A stretch of DNA of 64,000 nucleotides from Syntrophobacterales bacterium (GTDB lineage: Bacteria > Desulfobacterota > BSN033 > WVXP01 > G020346125), in contig CP070774.1 in the NCBI GenBank assembly GCA_020346125.1, positions 1,208,094 through 1,272,093 of the forward strand. The letters are read 5' to 3'. Below are positions 35,834 through 45,298 of the stretch, piece by piece (the first letter of the stretch is position 1; each line of letters begins with the position of its first letter). The notes under the pieces are model-generated. The model ran no database searches. It saw only the letters and a list, made by a program, of their open reading frames with translations, and had not been told where the DNA came from. The translations under genes and the position numbers were made by a program.

Positions 35834-36535
35834 ATGGCGAAGACGGGGGTCATTGCTGGGACGGCCTTTCGGCGGATATGCCTCTCAGAGAATGCGAATC
35901 CGTTGGAGGTTTCAACCCGTTTCGGTAAGACGACTGTTTTGGAGTCCGATGATATCGTCTTTTTACCTCGACACGGGATGGAAGATAATATCCCTCCGCA
36001 TCGAATCAATCACCGGGTTAACCTCAGTGCTTTCAAGGAATTGGGGATACCCAGGATTATTGGGGTCAACTCCGTGGGTAGTCTCAAGGCCCAGATTCCC
36101 CCAAAAACCATCCTCATCCCCCATGATTATATCAACCTCTGGGGGATTCAAACCCTCTTTGACCACGAAATTCACCACATCACCCCGGGATTGGATGAAG
36201 ATTTTCGCCAGCTCATCCTGAGGGTAGCAAAACGAAGAAGGATCGAGGTAACCGGCGGAGGTATCTATATTCAAACCACGGGGCCACGACTGGAAACCCG
36301 TGCCGAGATTCAACTGTTAAGACACTTCGGTGACGTAGTTGGCATGACCATGGGAAATGAGGCTACCTTGTCCGAGGAGCTCTCCATTCCCTACGCAAGC
36401 ATCTGCTCCGTTGACAACTATTGTCATGGGATTTCCAAATCCCCCCTTGCAGCCGAGGAGATTCTTCGAAACGCACGGAGTAATATGGAGAAGGTAAAGA
36501 GACTTGTACTGGCTACTATAGAGGAGGTAACGTGA
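35834..36535 (+). CDS. MTAP/PNP-family nucleoside phosphorylase
   Basis: 233 residues. It belongs to the methylthioadenosine/purine phosphorylase branch: IPPHRINHRVNLSAFKELG, GVNSVGSLK, and GGIYIQTTGPRLETRAEI are its marks. The base-contact region reads MTMGNEATLSEELSIPYASICSVDNY, which differs from typical MTAP, so the substrate could be methylthioadenosine, methylthioinosine or another 6-oxopurine nucleoside. Its stop overlaps the start of the next gene, a deaminase of methylthioadenosine or adenosylhomocysteine, by four bases. The pair could act in series: deamination to methylthioinosine, then phosphorolysis. That order is inferred from context. Confidence 0.8.
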   Translation: MAKTGVIAGTAFRRICLSENANPLEVSTRFGKTTVLESDDIVFLPRHGMEDNIPPHRINHRVNLSAFKELGIPRIIGVNSVGSLKAQIPPKTILIPHDYINLWGIQTLFDHEIHHITPGLDEDFRQLILRVAKRRRIEVTGGGIYIQTTGPRLETRAEIQLLRHFGDVVGMTMGNEATLSEELSIPYASICSVDNYCHGISKSPLAAEEILRNARSNMEKVKRLVLATIEEVT

Positions 36536-37806
36536 GTATCGTAATCAAGGGGGTTATCCTGAATGGACAAAAAAAGGATATCTTTATTCGTGGTAACATC
36601 ATTCAAAAGATCGACGATTCCATTGATCTCTTGGCTGATAGTAAAATATCAGGGGATGGCAAGGCAGCAATACCATCCTTTATCAATGGGCACACCCATG
36701 CGGCCATGACCCTCCTCCGGGGTTACGCAGATGATATGCACCTCCAGGATTGGCTTGAGAAGAAAATATGGGTGGCGGAGGCCCAAATGACGGAGGAGGA
36801 CATCTACTATGGAGCGAGGCTTGCCTGCTTAGAAATGATCAAAACGGGAACCACTTTTTTTAATGATATGTATTGGTTCTGGAAGGGAACGGCCCGGGCA
36901 GTTCAGGAGATGGGGATCCGTGCGGCCATAAGCGCCGTCTTCATCGATTTTTTCAACAAGGAAAAGGCTCAAGAACAAATCGAAATAAACATGAAGCTAT
37001 TCGACGAAAGAGGGAATTTCGGCAACCGGGTCACCTTCACCTTAGGACCTCATGCCATCTATACCGTTTCCGAGGAGAGTTTGAAGTGGATGGCAGATTT
37101 TGCCCGGGAGCACGGGCTTCTCATCCACATTCACCTATCCGAAACCCAAAGGGAGGTGGAGGACTGTATCCGAAAACTGGGAATTCGGCCCATCGAGTAC
37201 CTGGAGAAAATCGGCTTCCTGGGGCCAAATGTCATCGCCTGTCATGCAGTATACCTCAATCATAAGGAGATTTTACTCCTGAAGAAACATGAGGTAAAGG
37301 TGGTCCATAACCCCATCTCCAATATGAAATTGGCCGTAGGAGAGGCCTTCCCGTATGAGAGGCTGAAGACGGCCGGGGTTACCATATCTCTCGGTACAGA
37401 CGGATGCTCATCTAACAACAACCTGGATATGTTGGAGAGTATGAAATTCGCCTCGCTTTTACAAAAATACCACCACAAAGATACCACCGTCCTTCCTGCC
37501 CTCGAGGCCTTTCAGATGGCCACCACCAATGGGGCCAGGGCATTTGGCTTGAATTGTGGCGAGATCAAAGAGGGCGCCCTAGCGGACATCGCCTTGGTCG
37601 ATCTCCAAAGACCCGAATTAACTCCTCATTTCGACCTTTATTCAGACCTGGCTTACTCTGGAAATGGGGCGTGCGTCGACACCCTCATTTGCGATGGGAA
37701 GGTCCTCATGGCCAATCGAAGAGTAGAGAATGAGGAACGGATCCTGGAGGAAGCGAGGCGTTGCGCTTTCGACCTCATAAGGCGGGCATCTCAATCCAAT
37801 GGCTGA
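36532..37806 (+). CDS. mtaD: MTA/SAH deaminase (amidohydrolase)
   Basis: 424 residues from GTG 36532. The amidohydrolase metal site is complete: NGHTHAAMTLLRG, then HIHLSETQREVED, CHAVYLN, and SLGTDGCSSNNNLDM. It matches the 5-methylthioadenosine/S-adenosylhomocysteine deaminase family, which produces the inosine analogue plus ammonia; related enzymes deaminate aminofutalosine. It is translationally coupled to the phosphorylase upstream and overlaps the Mut7-C gene by 8 bases. ahcY and metK of the same sulfur cycle are at 54-57 kb. Confidence 0.87.
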   Translation: MSIVIKGVILNGQKKDIFIRGNIIQKIDDSIDLLADSKISGDGKAAIPSFINGHTHAAMTLLRGYADDMHLQDWLEKKIWVAEAQMTEEDIYYGARLACLEMIKTGTTFFNDMYWFWKGTARAVQEMGIRAAISAVFIDFFNKEKAQEQIEINMKLFDERGNFGNRVTFTLGPHAIYTVSEESLKWMADFAREHGLLIHIHLSETQREVEDCIRKLGIRPIEYLEKIGFLGPNVIACHAVYLNHKEILLLKKHEVKVVHNPISNMKLAVGEAFPYERLKTAGVTISLGTDGCSSNNNLDMLESMKFASLLQKYHHKDTTVLPALEAFQMATTNGARAFGLNCGEIKEGALADIALVDLQRPELTPHFDLYSDLAYSGNGACVDTLICDGKVLMANRRVENEERILEEARRCAFDLIRRASQSNG

Positions 37807-38281
37807 ACGATTCATCGTCGACAGTATGCTGGGGAAGCTGGCGAAATGGCTGAGAATCCTCGGATATGATACCCTCTACTGGCGAGGGAATGATTGGCAG
37901 AGGCTCATGGAAAAGGGAAAGGGCCGGATATTTTTAACCCGCACCACCAAGTTTTCCCGTGGGGGAAGCTTCCAAGGGGTTATCCAGATTCGTGATGATA
38001 ATCCGAACCTCCAATTAAAGGGGGTGATACGGGAGCTAGCCCTGAAGATCGATGAAAAGCGCATCTTTTCCCGTTGTCTCATCTGTAATAGGCAACTGAA
38101 GAAGATGTCCAAAAAGGAGTTGGAGGGAAGGATCCCGAATTTCGTCCTCTCCACCTATTCCGAATTCAGCTCATGTCCCGAGTGTTCCCGAATCTATTGG
38201 AAGGGCACCCACCAAGAGAATATCCGGAGAAAAATCGAGGAGTTATCATCTCTTGGAATAGGGGGTCGAAAACGAGGATAG
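37799..38281 (+). CDS. Mut7-C RNase domain protein with zinc ribbon
   Basis: 160 residues. The N-terminal MAERFIVDSMLGKLAKWLRILGYDT segment, with its aspartate in VDSMLG, is the hallmark of the Mut7-C (PIN-like) RNase domain. Four cysteines follow in pairs, C-x2-C in RCLICNR and C-x2-C in SCPECSR, forming a zinc ribbon. The family is thought to cut RNA; the target is unknown. It overlaps mtaD and is 4 bases before rsmD, so it belongs to the same transcript. Confidence 0.87.
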   Translation: MAERFIVDSMLGKLAKWLRILGYDTLYWRGNDWQRLMEKGKGRIFLTRTTKFSRGGSFQGVIQIRDDNPNLQLKGVIRELALKIDEKRIFSRCLICNRQLKKMSKKELEGRIPNFVLSTYSEFSSCPECSRIYWKGTHQENIRRKIEELSSLGIGGRKRG

Positions 38282-38285
38282 AGGG

Positions 38286-38861
38286 ATGAGAATCATAGGG
38301 GGGAAGGCAAAGGGAAGAAAGCTAATCGCCGGTAAGACGAGAGTGATCCGGCCAACGCGGGACAACGTAAAGGAATCGATCTTCAGTATGATTCAAGGTA
38401 ACGTGGAGGGAGGGGTGGTATTGGATTTGTTTGCGGGAACGGGAAATCTGGGGCTAGAGGCCCTCAGTCAGGGGGCGAAAAAGGCCATTTTCGTTGAAAA
38501 CGACAAAACCCCTCTCGCAATATTAATGAGAAACATAGACCTCTGCGGTTTCCGAGACCGGGCCGAAATCCTCTCCCTGGACGCAGAGTTGGCCCTGAAG
38601 GCCTTGAGGAGAAGGGCTGAGAAGATCGACCTCGTCTTCATAGATCCCCCCTATGGAAGCGGTTATGTGGACAAAACCTTGCGATTCATCAATTCTCATG
38701 ATATGGTAAGCAGAGGGGGAGCGATTGTGGTCGAGCATGGTTCTGCGGAGACCCCCGCCAACCAGTGGGGGAGGCTGTCGCTGAGAAAACGAAAACGGTA
38801 TGGGGATACGGTGATCTCCATCTTTCAATGGCGTTCATCGTCCGATCATCAAAAAATCTAA
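38286..38861 (+). CDS. rsmD: 16S rRNA (guanine-N2)-methyltransferase RsmD
   Basis: 191 residues. RsmD methylates G966 of 16S rRNA with SAM. The start RIIGGKAKGRKL, RPTRDNVKESIFSMI, the SAM loop VLDLFAGTGNLGLEALS, and the catalytic DPPYGSGYV are all typical. It is followed after 16 bases by coaD, the very common rsmD-coaD pair. Confidence 0.96.
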   Translation: MRIIGGKAKGRKLIAGKTRVIRPTRDNVKESIFSMIQGNVEGGVVLDLFAGTGNLGLEALSQGAKKAIFVENDKTPLAILMRNIDLCGFRDRAEILSLDAELALKALRRRAEKIDLVFIDPPYGSGYVDKTLRFINSHDMVSRGGAIVVEHGSAETPANQWGRLSLRKRKRYGDTVISIFQWRSSSDHQKI

Positions 38862-38877
38862 CGGAAGACGGTTCTAA

Positions 38878-39372
38878 ATGGGAAAGATAGCAGTATATCC
38901 CGGGTCCTTTGATCCCATCACCTATGGTCATATCGATATTATCGAGCGGGGCTTAGAAATTTTCGACGGTGTCATCGTCGCCATCGCCGATAACGCCCAG
39001 AAGAAAAACCTCTTTACCATCGACGAGAGGGTCGAAATGGCCAAGATAGCATTGAGGGAAATGCCCGATGTCGTGGTAGAGAATTTTAGCAGCCTTTTGG
39101 TGGATTACGTGGAGAAGACAAACGCTGGCGTAATCCTGAGGGGACTGAGGGCCACTTCCGACTTCGAATATGAATTCCATATGGCCCATATGAATAAGAC
39201 CCTGAACAAAAGGCTGGATACTCTATTTATGATGACCGGCAGGGATTACTTCTTCATATCCTCGAGAACCATCAAAGAGGTGGCCAGTTTGGGAGGGGAT
39301 GTGAATGGGTTGGTCCCCGAGATCGTGGTCGAACACCTCAGGAAGAAGTTTAAAATCCGCCGCTCAAAATGA
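38878..39372 (+). CDS. coaD: Phosphopantetheine adenylyltransferase
   Basis: 164 residues. CoaD transfers AMP to 4'-phosphopantetheine in CoA synthesis. AVYPGSFDPITYGHIDIIERG carries the nucleotidyl-transfer TxGH motif (TYGH), and ISSRTIKEVASLGGDV is the C-terminal signature. It is coupled to rsmD. Confidence 0.97.
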   Translation: MGKIAVYPGSFDPITYGHIDIIERGLEIFDGVIVAIADNAQKKNLFTIDERVEMAKIALREMPDVVVENFSSLLVDYVEKTNAGVILRGLRATSDFEYEFHMAHMNKTLNKRLDTLFMMTGRDYFFISSRTIKEVASLGGDVNGLVPEIVVEHLRKKFKIRRSK

Positions 39373-39495
39373 GCCTCGATTGGTTATGCCCTCCGAGGGA
39401 AAAGGGGGCCCGCCCGTTTCCCCCCCACATTTCATTGGACCTCGAAGACGAGAAGCATCCGCTAAAATGGACGAAAAGGCCGCGGGACAGATGCT

Positions 39496-40773
39496 ATGAA
39501 GCACCTCATCCTCTGTGATTTCGACGGCACTATCAGCCTTCGGGATATGGGCTACGAGCTCTTGAGAGCCTTCGCTAAAGGGAATTGGGAGAAAATCGAC
39601 CGAAAGTACCGGGATGGAGAAATCGGCTCAAGGGAGGCCTATGAGCAGATAGTCGGAATGTGCAAGGGGAGCCCAGAGGAGATAGAAAGCTTTATAATGG
39701 AGAGAGCCCTCATCGACCCGTACTTCGCGGCATTCCACGACTATTGTCTGCGCAGGTCCATTGACCTGAAAATCATCAGCGACGGTTTCGACAGCTATAT
39801 CAGTCGAATCCTGGAACACCACGGCCTCATCACTATACCCATTTTCACAAACCGCATTTCCTTCAAGAGGGACGGGCGGATTGACATCGAGCACCCTTAC
39901 CTTAACCGGGATTGCGGTCTTTGTGGAACTTGTAAAAGGACAATCCTGCTTGAGAACCGTTCCCTCTACGACTGGATTACATACATTGGCAATGGGTATT
40001 CCGACCGATGCGCAGCTCAGGAAGCGGATTGGGTCTATGCCAAGGAGGCTCTCTTCGAGCACTGCGTTCGAGGGGGAACTGATTGTACCTATTTCAATCA
40101 TTTCGGTGAGGTAATGGACGATTTGTCCAGAAAGATCAAGGGGGTAATCTTCGATCTGGACGGAACTCTCATCGACTCCTATGAGGCCATCTATATCGGG
40201 CTCGAGGAAGTCTTTAACCATTTCTCCATACCGCTGTTCCCCTTTCAACAATTGGGGAAATACCTTGGGGGATCGCTGGAGGAGATCTTGAAGCCCTTCC
40301 TTACTCCTCGTCAAATCGAACGGGCAATACCCGTATTCCGTCAAAAATATCTCGAGATTTATCTGGATAAAACTTCCCTTCTGCAGGGGGCAAAAGACGT
40401 CATTGAAGAGCTCTTTCGCCGATCGATTCGATTGGCAGTGGCATCCAACAAGTCGGGGATATTTTGCCGAAAGCTCCTCTCCCATCTTGGAATCGATCAC
40501 TTCTTCACCACCATCATGGGAGTTGGGGATGGCTCGAGGCCAAAACCCTTTCCCGACATGGTGAATGCCGTGATAATCGACTTAGGCCTTCATCCCAACG
40601 AAATCATTATGGTGGGAGATACGGTGGAAGACATCAAAGCTGGAAAGGCAGCCGGGATCGATGTCTACGCACTGGGTAACGGCTACCATCCCCTGGAAAA
40701 GCTCATAGATGAAAAGCCACGACGGATATTGAGGGAATTGAGGGATTTACCTCAAGCCCTTCAGGTTTCGTAA
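39496..40773 (+). CDS. Tandem HAD phosphatase: MtnX-like plus phosphoglycolate phosphatase-like
   Basis: 425 residues made of two complete HAD domains. Domain 1 (about 1-210) has DFDGT at residues 8-12, KIISDGFDSYI, and resembles MtnX/phosphoserine phosphatase-like HADs, with a four-cysteine cluster (CGLCGTC) near residue 138. Domain 2 (about 215-425) has DLDGTLIDSYEAI near residue 220, AVASNKSG, and MVGDTVEDIKAGKAAG, matching the Gph/PpaX type. Both nucleophile aspartates are intact, so both could be active. The gene lies 123 bases after coaD and downstream of the methylthioadenosine-type genes, suggesting a link to methylthioribose phosphate breakdown; this is context only. Confidence 0.8.
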   Translation: MKHLILCDFDGTISLRDMGYELLRAFAKGNWEKIDRKYRDGEIGSREAYEQIVGMCKGSPEEIESFIMERALIDPYFAAFHDYCLRRSIDLKIISDGFDSYISRILEHHGLITIPIFTNRISFKRDGRIDIEHPYLNRDCGLCGTCKRTILLENRSLYDWITYIGNGYSDRCAAQEADWVYAKEALFEHCVRGGTDCTYFNHFGEVMDDLSRKIKGVIFDLDGTLIDSYEAIYIGLEEVFNHFSIPLFPFQQLGKYLGGSLEEILKPFLTPRQIERAIPVFRQKYLEIYLDKTSLLQGAKDVIEELFRRSIRLAVASNKSGIFCRKLLSHLGIDHFFTTIMGVGDGSRPKPFPDMVNAVIIDLGLHPNEIIMVGDTVEDIKAGKAAGIDVYALGNGYHPLEKLIDEKPRRILRELRDLPQALQVS

Positions 40774-40843
40774 TCAGTTATAAGTAATGAGTTATTGGTT
40801 ATTAGTTATCGGTTATAAGTTATTTTTGTGCTTAATACCTAAT

Positions 40844-41132
40844 GATGGTCTCGTAAAAAGTCATAAATCAGACGGCACAGTAAAAAGCTCCAGATGCAAG
40901 GCGCGCGAATCTTTGGGAATGAGGCGTACTTACCAGTACGCTGCAGTGATTTACCCTGTTAAATATTTTCTTTGTTTGATGTTACTGTTTTCAAACAGCT
41001 TCTATATCCCATATCTATTGATATAGCTGTCTTCAATTTAACGGGGCAGGGTATGAAGCGCAACGCCGCCCTTCGGCTTTACTCAGGGCCATGAGCCTGT
41101 CGAATGGCAGATGGACTTTTTACGAAGCCGTC
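40844..41132. repeat. MITE-like element with 19-nt terminal inverted repeats, nested insertion
   Basis: Left end GATGGTCTCGTAAAAAGTC (40844-40862) and right end GACTTTTTACGAAGCCGTC (41114-41132) are inverted with about three mismatches. Inside, 40950-41054 is a second inverted pair (TACCCTGTTAAAT with ATTTAACGGGGCAGGGTA), apparently inserted between CTGCAGTGA and GAAGCGCAACG. A third motif, GAGCCTGTCGAATGG, lies at 41091-41105. The flanks (40787-40826 and 41133-41161) are AT-rich TTATTGGTTATTAGTTA-type repeats in opposite orientation. The element fills the 399-base gap; no transposase is present. Confidence 0.7.
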
Positions 41133-41172
41133 ACCAATAACTATTAACTAATTACACGTAACGAGCACTCAT

Positions 41173-42183
41173 TTAGCTAAAGTGAATCTTCAGGGCGTCT
41201 TTCACAAAGCCGATGGGATTGTGGATGGTGACCTGATCCGAGCCCGCAAAGAGCAAGCCAACCGCCTTATTCCTTTCCTCAGCGACCAGGAGGGAACCTG
41301 AATCCCCACCTTTGGACATGTTCGTGGTGAGGATCTGGTTTGTGAACAGGGCGGTCTTTCCCGCCCCATATTCCACCTGCACCGAGGCATCTAAAAGCTC
41401 AACGGTTCCGGTTGTCAGGCCCGTGGTTCGGCCGCTCTTCTTCACCTCCATGCCCAATTCTGCTTCCGTATCCTCCATCACCGATCCGATCTCCAGAATT
41501 TCATTGCTTACCACGTCGGGGCTTGTAGGTTTTGCCAGGGCACCATCTACCTGATTCGCCTGCTGAATCACCACTGGCAACAATCGATGTTTTGAACCCA
41601 CAAGCCGTGCAAAGAAATTGGTTATCCCGGCCGCAGCCTTGGATACCGAGCAGGGAGATGGAGGCGGTTCCGACTCGAATTGAATGGGGACGAACCGCAC
41701 TAGGTTCGCGATGGTATCCTCGACCTCGGTACCTCCATCGTAGGGCCCTGGCTGTAGGATGGAATCTCCCAGGGTTGCATCATTGCTGTTTGCCATGACG
41801 TGGTTGTTGGATAAGATCAGAATCTCATCCGTTTCAACATCCCTTACCAGGACTCCCAAGGTTCCAGCCGTTATCTTGTAGTGGCCGATGCTCACTCCCC
41901 CGGGGGCTGGCCTCCACCGATCGGTCCTCTCCTGGAGGGCAACAATCTCGCCAACCTCGATGACGTCGGTAATCACCCCCTCGATTTCAGCTGGAATCAC
42001 ATCCCGTTCCCTCAGCTGCTCGACGGATACCTTCCTCCTGACCATCACCACCAGGGCCATATGATCCGTCTTGGCCCCTTTCGTCTCCTTATATCCGATA
42101 CCCATCCCCACCACATTTTTCTTGGCCATTATCTTGGCCCCATGTTTATCCTTGACCTTTCTGATCTCTTCCATCTCAGCCAT
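41173..42183 (-). CDS. Trypsin-fold serine protease, NAL1-like
   Basis: 336 residues from ATG 42183 with AAGGAGGG. A trypsin-like triad can be read: H128 in SNNHVMAN, D214 in VDGALA, S295 in GGDSGSLL. There is no signal peptide or membrane segment, so it is probably cytoplasmic. The arrangement (long N-terminal part with NVVGMGIGYK, then late GLTTGTV) resembles the NAL1-like group known from plants and bacteria, whose bacterial role is unknown. It is separated by 32 bases from purC and likely ends that transcript. Confidence 0.75.
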   Translation of the reverse strand: MAEMEEIRKVKDKHGAKIMAKKNVVGMGIGYKETKGAKTDHMALVVMVRRKVSVEQLRERDVIPAEIEGVITDVIEVGEIVALQERTDRWRPAPGGVSIGHYKITAGTLGVLVRDVETDEILILSNNHVMANSNDATLGDSILQPGPYDGGTEVEDTIANLVRFVPIQFESEPPPSPCSVSKAAAGITNFFARLVGSKHRLLPVVIQQANQVDGALAKPTSPDVVSNEILEIGSVMEDTEAELGMEVKKSGRTTGLTTGTVELLDASVQVEYGAGKTALFTNQILTTNMSKGGDSGSLLVAEERNKAVGLLFAGSDQVTIHNPIGFVKDALKIHFS

Positions 42184-42215
42184 TCTTTTCCCTCCTTGTG
42201 CTCATTTCTTGCCAC

Positions 42216-43100
42216 CTAACTCGCCAACCTTCTCAGCGCCTCAAGGTATCTCTCCCGCGTCTTCTCTATAATCTCCTGGGGAAGCTGAGGCGCCGGCGGT
42301 GACTTGTCCCAATCCAGGCTGAGCAGATAATCCCTTAGAAATTGTTTATCGAAGCTCTTCTGGGCCCCACCAGGACGATACTCATCCCTGGGCCAGAAGC
42401 GCGACGAATCAGGGGTGAGTACTTCATCGATGAGGAGCAGTTTCCCCTCTGCAATCCCGAATTCGAACTTGGTATCAGCGATGATGATCCCCTTTTTCTC
42501 CGCCATTTCGCTGGCCCTCTGATAAAGGGAAACACTTACCGCCTTAACCCGCTCGGCCCTCTCCTTTCCGACGAGCTCCATCACTTGTTCCAAGGAGATG
42601 TTTTCGTCATGGGCTCCGGCTTCCGCCTTGGTGGCCGGGGTGAAAATGGATTCCTCCAATTTCGAGGATTCAACTAAACCCTCGCGCAATCTGATTCCGC
42701 AGACCTCCCCCCTTTTTTGATATTCCCCCCACCCAGACCCCGAGAGGTATCCCCTCACCACACACTCGACGGGTAAGGGCTCTGCCTTTCTAACCCACAT
42801 CGTTCGGCCGGCCAGAATATCATGATAGGGACGACAAACCTCGGGGAAATCCTCCACTTCGGTGGAAATGAGATGGTTGTAAACGATATCCTTGGTGGCC
42901 TCAAACCAAAATCGGGATATCTGAGTCAATACCATCCCTTTATCCGGTATGGGATTGGGCATCACAACATCAAAGGCCGAAATCCGATCCGTTGCCACGA
43001 TCAACAGCGTTTCCCCAAGGTCATAGATGTCCCGGACCTTGCCCCTTCCCTTTAAGGCCAAGTCCTTTAAATTCGTCCGAACGACTACCTGACTTTCCAT
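42216..43100 (-). CDS. purC: SAICAR synthase
   Basis: 294 residues, the longer form of phosphoribosylaminoimidazole-succinocarboxamide synthase, which joins CAIR with aspartate in purine synthesis. [41 protein letters not shown], and [15 protein letters not shown] are signature segments. It follows the ABC-class ATPase gene by 10 bases and precedes the NAL1-like protease. No other pur genes are in the window. Confidence 0.95.
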   Translation of the reverse strand: MESQVVVRTNLKDLALKGRGKVRDIYDLGETLLIVATDRISAFDVVMPNPIPDKGMVLTQISRFWFEATKDIVYNHLISTEVEDFPEVCRPYHDILAGRTMWVRKAEPLPVECVVRGYLSGSGWGEYQKRGEVCGIRLREGLVESSKLEESIFTPATKAEAGAHDENISLEQVMELVGKERAERVKAVSVSLYQRASEMAEKKGIIIADTKFEFGIAEGKLLLIDEVLTPDSSRFWPRDEYRPGGAQKSFDKQFLRDYLLSLDWDKSPPAPQLPQEIIEKTRERYLEALRRLAS

Positions 43101-43110
43101 GGTTTCCCCC

Positions 43111-44817
43111 TCAGTGAATCCTTAACGTCCGCATTCGGTTGGTAGCTCCGGCCACCTCGTAAATTCTGGGCCTTGCCAAATTTCCCACCCGGTATGGCAG
43201 GAGCATATCGAGCCCCTTCTCTTTCATGTCTTGAAAGCACCTCTCCAAACCCTCTCTCAATGGTAAACCTTCATGGATATAATGCTGGGCGTAATAGTGG
43301 ATTAACAACCCGATGCTGCGCGTTTGACCCCGGTCGACCAGTTGTTCCAGGTATGATAGATCAATAGCAGTTCGACCGTAGAGGATTGTTCTCAACCCCT
43401 TGGCGTCGATCTTTACCTCCTTTCGCCCCTTGCTGGGGTCGAAGCTTTCGATCCTGGGTCTGCGCGGGGTTACTGTCCCAAAGGTCGTCCCCCCCTCATC
43501 GATCCTCTTGGTAGTGTGGCGTTCGGCTATCTCCTTGGCCCTCTGGGTCACGCATCCGGGCATGTAGCCATCCATCATAATCACCGTATCGGCAACGTCG
43601 AAATAGTCCCCCGATCCCCCCATGACCAGGATGGTGGAAACCTTGAGATCCCGACAGAGTCTCTGAACCTTATCCACGAATGGGGTGATTGGCTCCTTCT
43701 CCTTGGCCACCAGTTCCTGCATCCGTTCGTCCCTCACCATAAAGTTTGTAGCAGAGGTATCCTCATCGATCAACAACACCTTGGCCCCCATCTCGAGGAA
43801 TTCTATTATGTTGGCCGCCTGAGAAGTGGATCCGCTGGCATTTTCCGTTGAGAACTTCACCGTGTCCTTCCCCAGGGGGAGATTGTTGATGAAGGCGCTG
43901 ATATTGACCTTCTCGATGTTTCGGCCGTCTTCCGCGCGGATTTTCACTGCCCCTGGATGGGTTATCACCACCTCGCGACCATCCCCGGGGATATGGTTGT
44001 AGACACCCCTCTCAATGGCGTTTAAGAGGGTGGACTTCCCATGGAACCCTCCCCCCACGATGAGGGTTACCCCCTCAGGAATTCCCATTCCCACTATTCG
44101 CCCCCGGTTCGGAAGTTCAACCTCCACTTCCAATTCCTGCGGGTAACGAAATGGAATGGCATTGCGCTCCAGGGGGCGATCGTCTACCCCGCTCCGTCTC
44201 GGAAGGATGGCTCCATCGCCGATAAAGGCTACCAATCCTTTTTGGGGAAGCGTCCCCCTCAGGTATTCCTGATCCTCGGCAGCATCCACATGGCCTTTCA
44301 CACCGGAGGAGTCGTAGTTTCGATAGAACAAGGCCCTGTCAACGAGAAGGGGAACTTCCCTGAAGAAGATGTCCATGGCCTCCCTTCCCAAAATGGTCCT
44401 CCCCATAGCGGGAAGTCCAACTACGAATCGAGCCTCTAACCAATGATCATCCAGTACCACGGCATTCCTTTCCAGGATCTCTTGCCCCCCGTCATCGATA
44501 TCGATGAGCCCGCTCTTGCCCATTCCCCTCTGTCCTTTAACCACCCCTCTTAGCGCTCGCCGGAATTGTCGGGCGATATAATCCACAAAGGCGATCTTCC
44601 TGATCCCTTTATTGTGGAGGATGGGAGGGAATCCCGCCCGATCGAGGGACACCCTCGCCCTCACCCGGGAAGGGGCGGCAAAGGGATCCCCCTGCACGTG
44701 ATCGATGAACAGGTCGAAAGCCTCGAAGCGATATCCTCCCTTGATATCCTGATAGGCCTTGTAACCCCTGCTGTCGATCCGGGCCAAAATGCCCCGTAAA
44801 TCACCTTCTGTATTCAT
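43111..44817 (-). CDS. Predicted ATPase of the ABC class
   Basis: 568 residues. A single ABC-like ATPase core sits in the C-terminal two thirds: Walker [17 protein letters not shown] near residue 257, a late [14 protein letters not shown] Walker B, and [21 protein letters not shown], which is the mark of the conserved 'ABC class' family (COG3044; the trypanosome protein MRB1590 belongs to it). The N-terminal part (about 1-220) is the family's own domain. No membrane helices are present, so it is not a transporter; the bacterial function is unknown and RNA binding is possible from the trypanosome relative. It likely heads the transcript with purC and the protease. Confidence 0.85.
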   Translation of the reverse strand: MNTEGDLRGILARIDSRGYKAYQDIKGGYRFEAFDLFIDHVQGDPFAAPSRVRARVSLDRAGFPPILHNKGIRKIAFVDYIARQFRRALRGVVKGQRGMGKSGLIDIDDGGQEILERNAVVLDDHWLEARFVVGLPAMGRTILGREAMDIFFREVPLLVDRALFYRNYDSSGVKGHVDAAEDQEYLRGTLPQKGLVAFIGDGAILPRRSGVDDRPLERNAIPFRYPQELEVEVELPNRGRIVGMGIPEGVTLIVGGGFHGKSTLLNAIERGVYNHIPGDGREVVITHPGAVKIRAEDGRNIEKVNISAFINNLPLGKDTVKFSTENASGSTSQAANIIEFLEMGAKVLLIDEDTSATNFMVRDERMQELVAKEKEPITPFVDKVQRLCRDLKVSTILVMGGSGDYFDVADTVIMMDGYMPGCVTQRAKEIAERHTTKRIDEGGTTFGTVTPRRPRIESFDPSKGRKEVKIDAKGLRTILYGRTAIDLSYLEQLVDRGQTRSIGLLIHYYAQHYIHEGLPLREGLERCFQDMKEKGLDMLLPYRVGNLARPRIYEVAGATNRMRTLRIH

Positions 44818-44916
44818 GGAGTTATGTTAAATGAAATGGATCCGTGTCAGGAGCCTCCCGAGCTTCTGATGAGCGTCTTGATACTTTCCCTTATATACTG
44901 CGGTAGTGAATCTTCC

Positions 44917-45298
44917 GGGATGTACAGTCAACTGTAGCATCCCAACACGTTCTTTTCCTCAGTCTAAGCCTCAACCTTCCTCAACCTCAACCTTCCCCTC
45001 TGCCTCTAACCTTAACCTTTCTCTTAACCTTGACCTTCGCCTTTGCCTTACCCTCAACCTGCTTTTTCTTACTGCCTACTCCTTATTTCTTACTCCTACT
45101 ACCTACTCCTTACCCTATCCTCTCTGCCTTAACATCTTAATTCTTCACTCTCCATTCTTCATTCTCAATTATCAATTTTTACTGCCTACTCTCAACCTTC
45201 CCTTCAACCCTTACCTCTTCACTCTTAATTCTCAATTCTTCATTCCCCATTCTCCCCTCAACCTTCCCCATAACCTTAGCCTCTCTTATCCCTCCAGG
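44917..45298 (+). repeat. GTCAAC hairpin followed by pyrimidine-rich 7-nt-period tract
   Basis: A short inverted repeat, GGGATGTACAG with CTGTAGCATCCC around TCAA (44917-44943), opens a tract of TTAACC/TCAACC and TCTTMAY units. Positions 45103-45177 are identical to 34839-34913, and similarity extends on both sides (about 45060-45290). The tract ends at the stop codon of the HD gene (45299). The 481-base gap 44818-45298 holds no gene. Confidence 0.75.
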
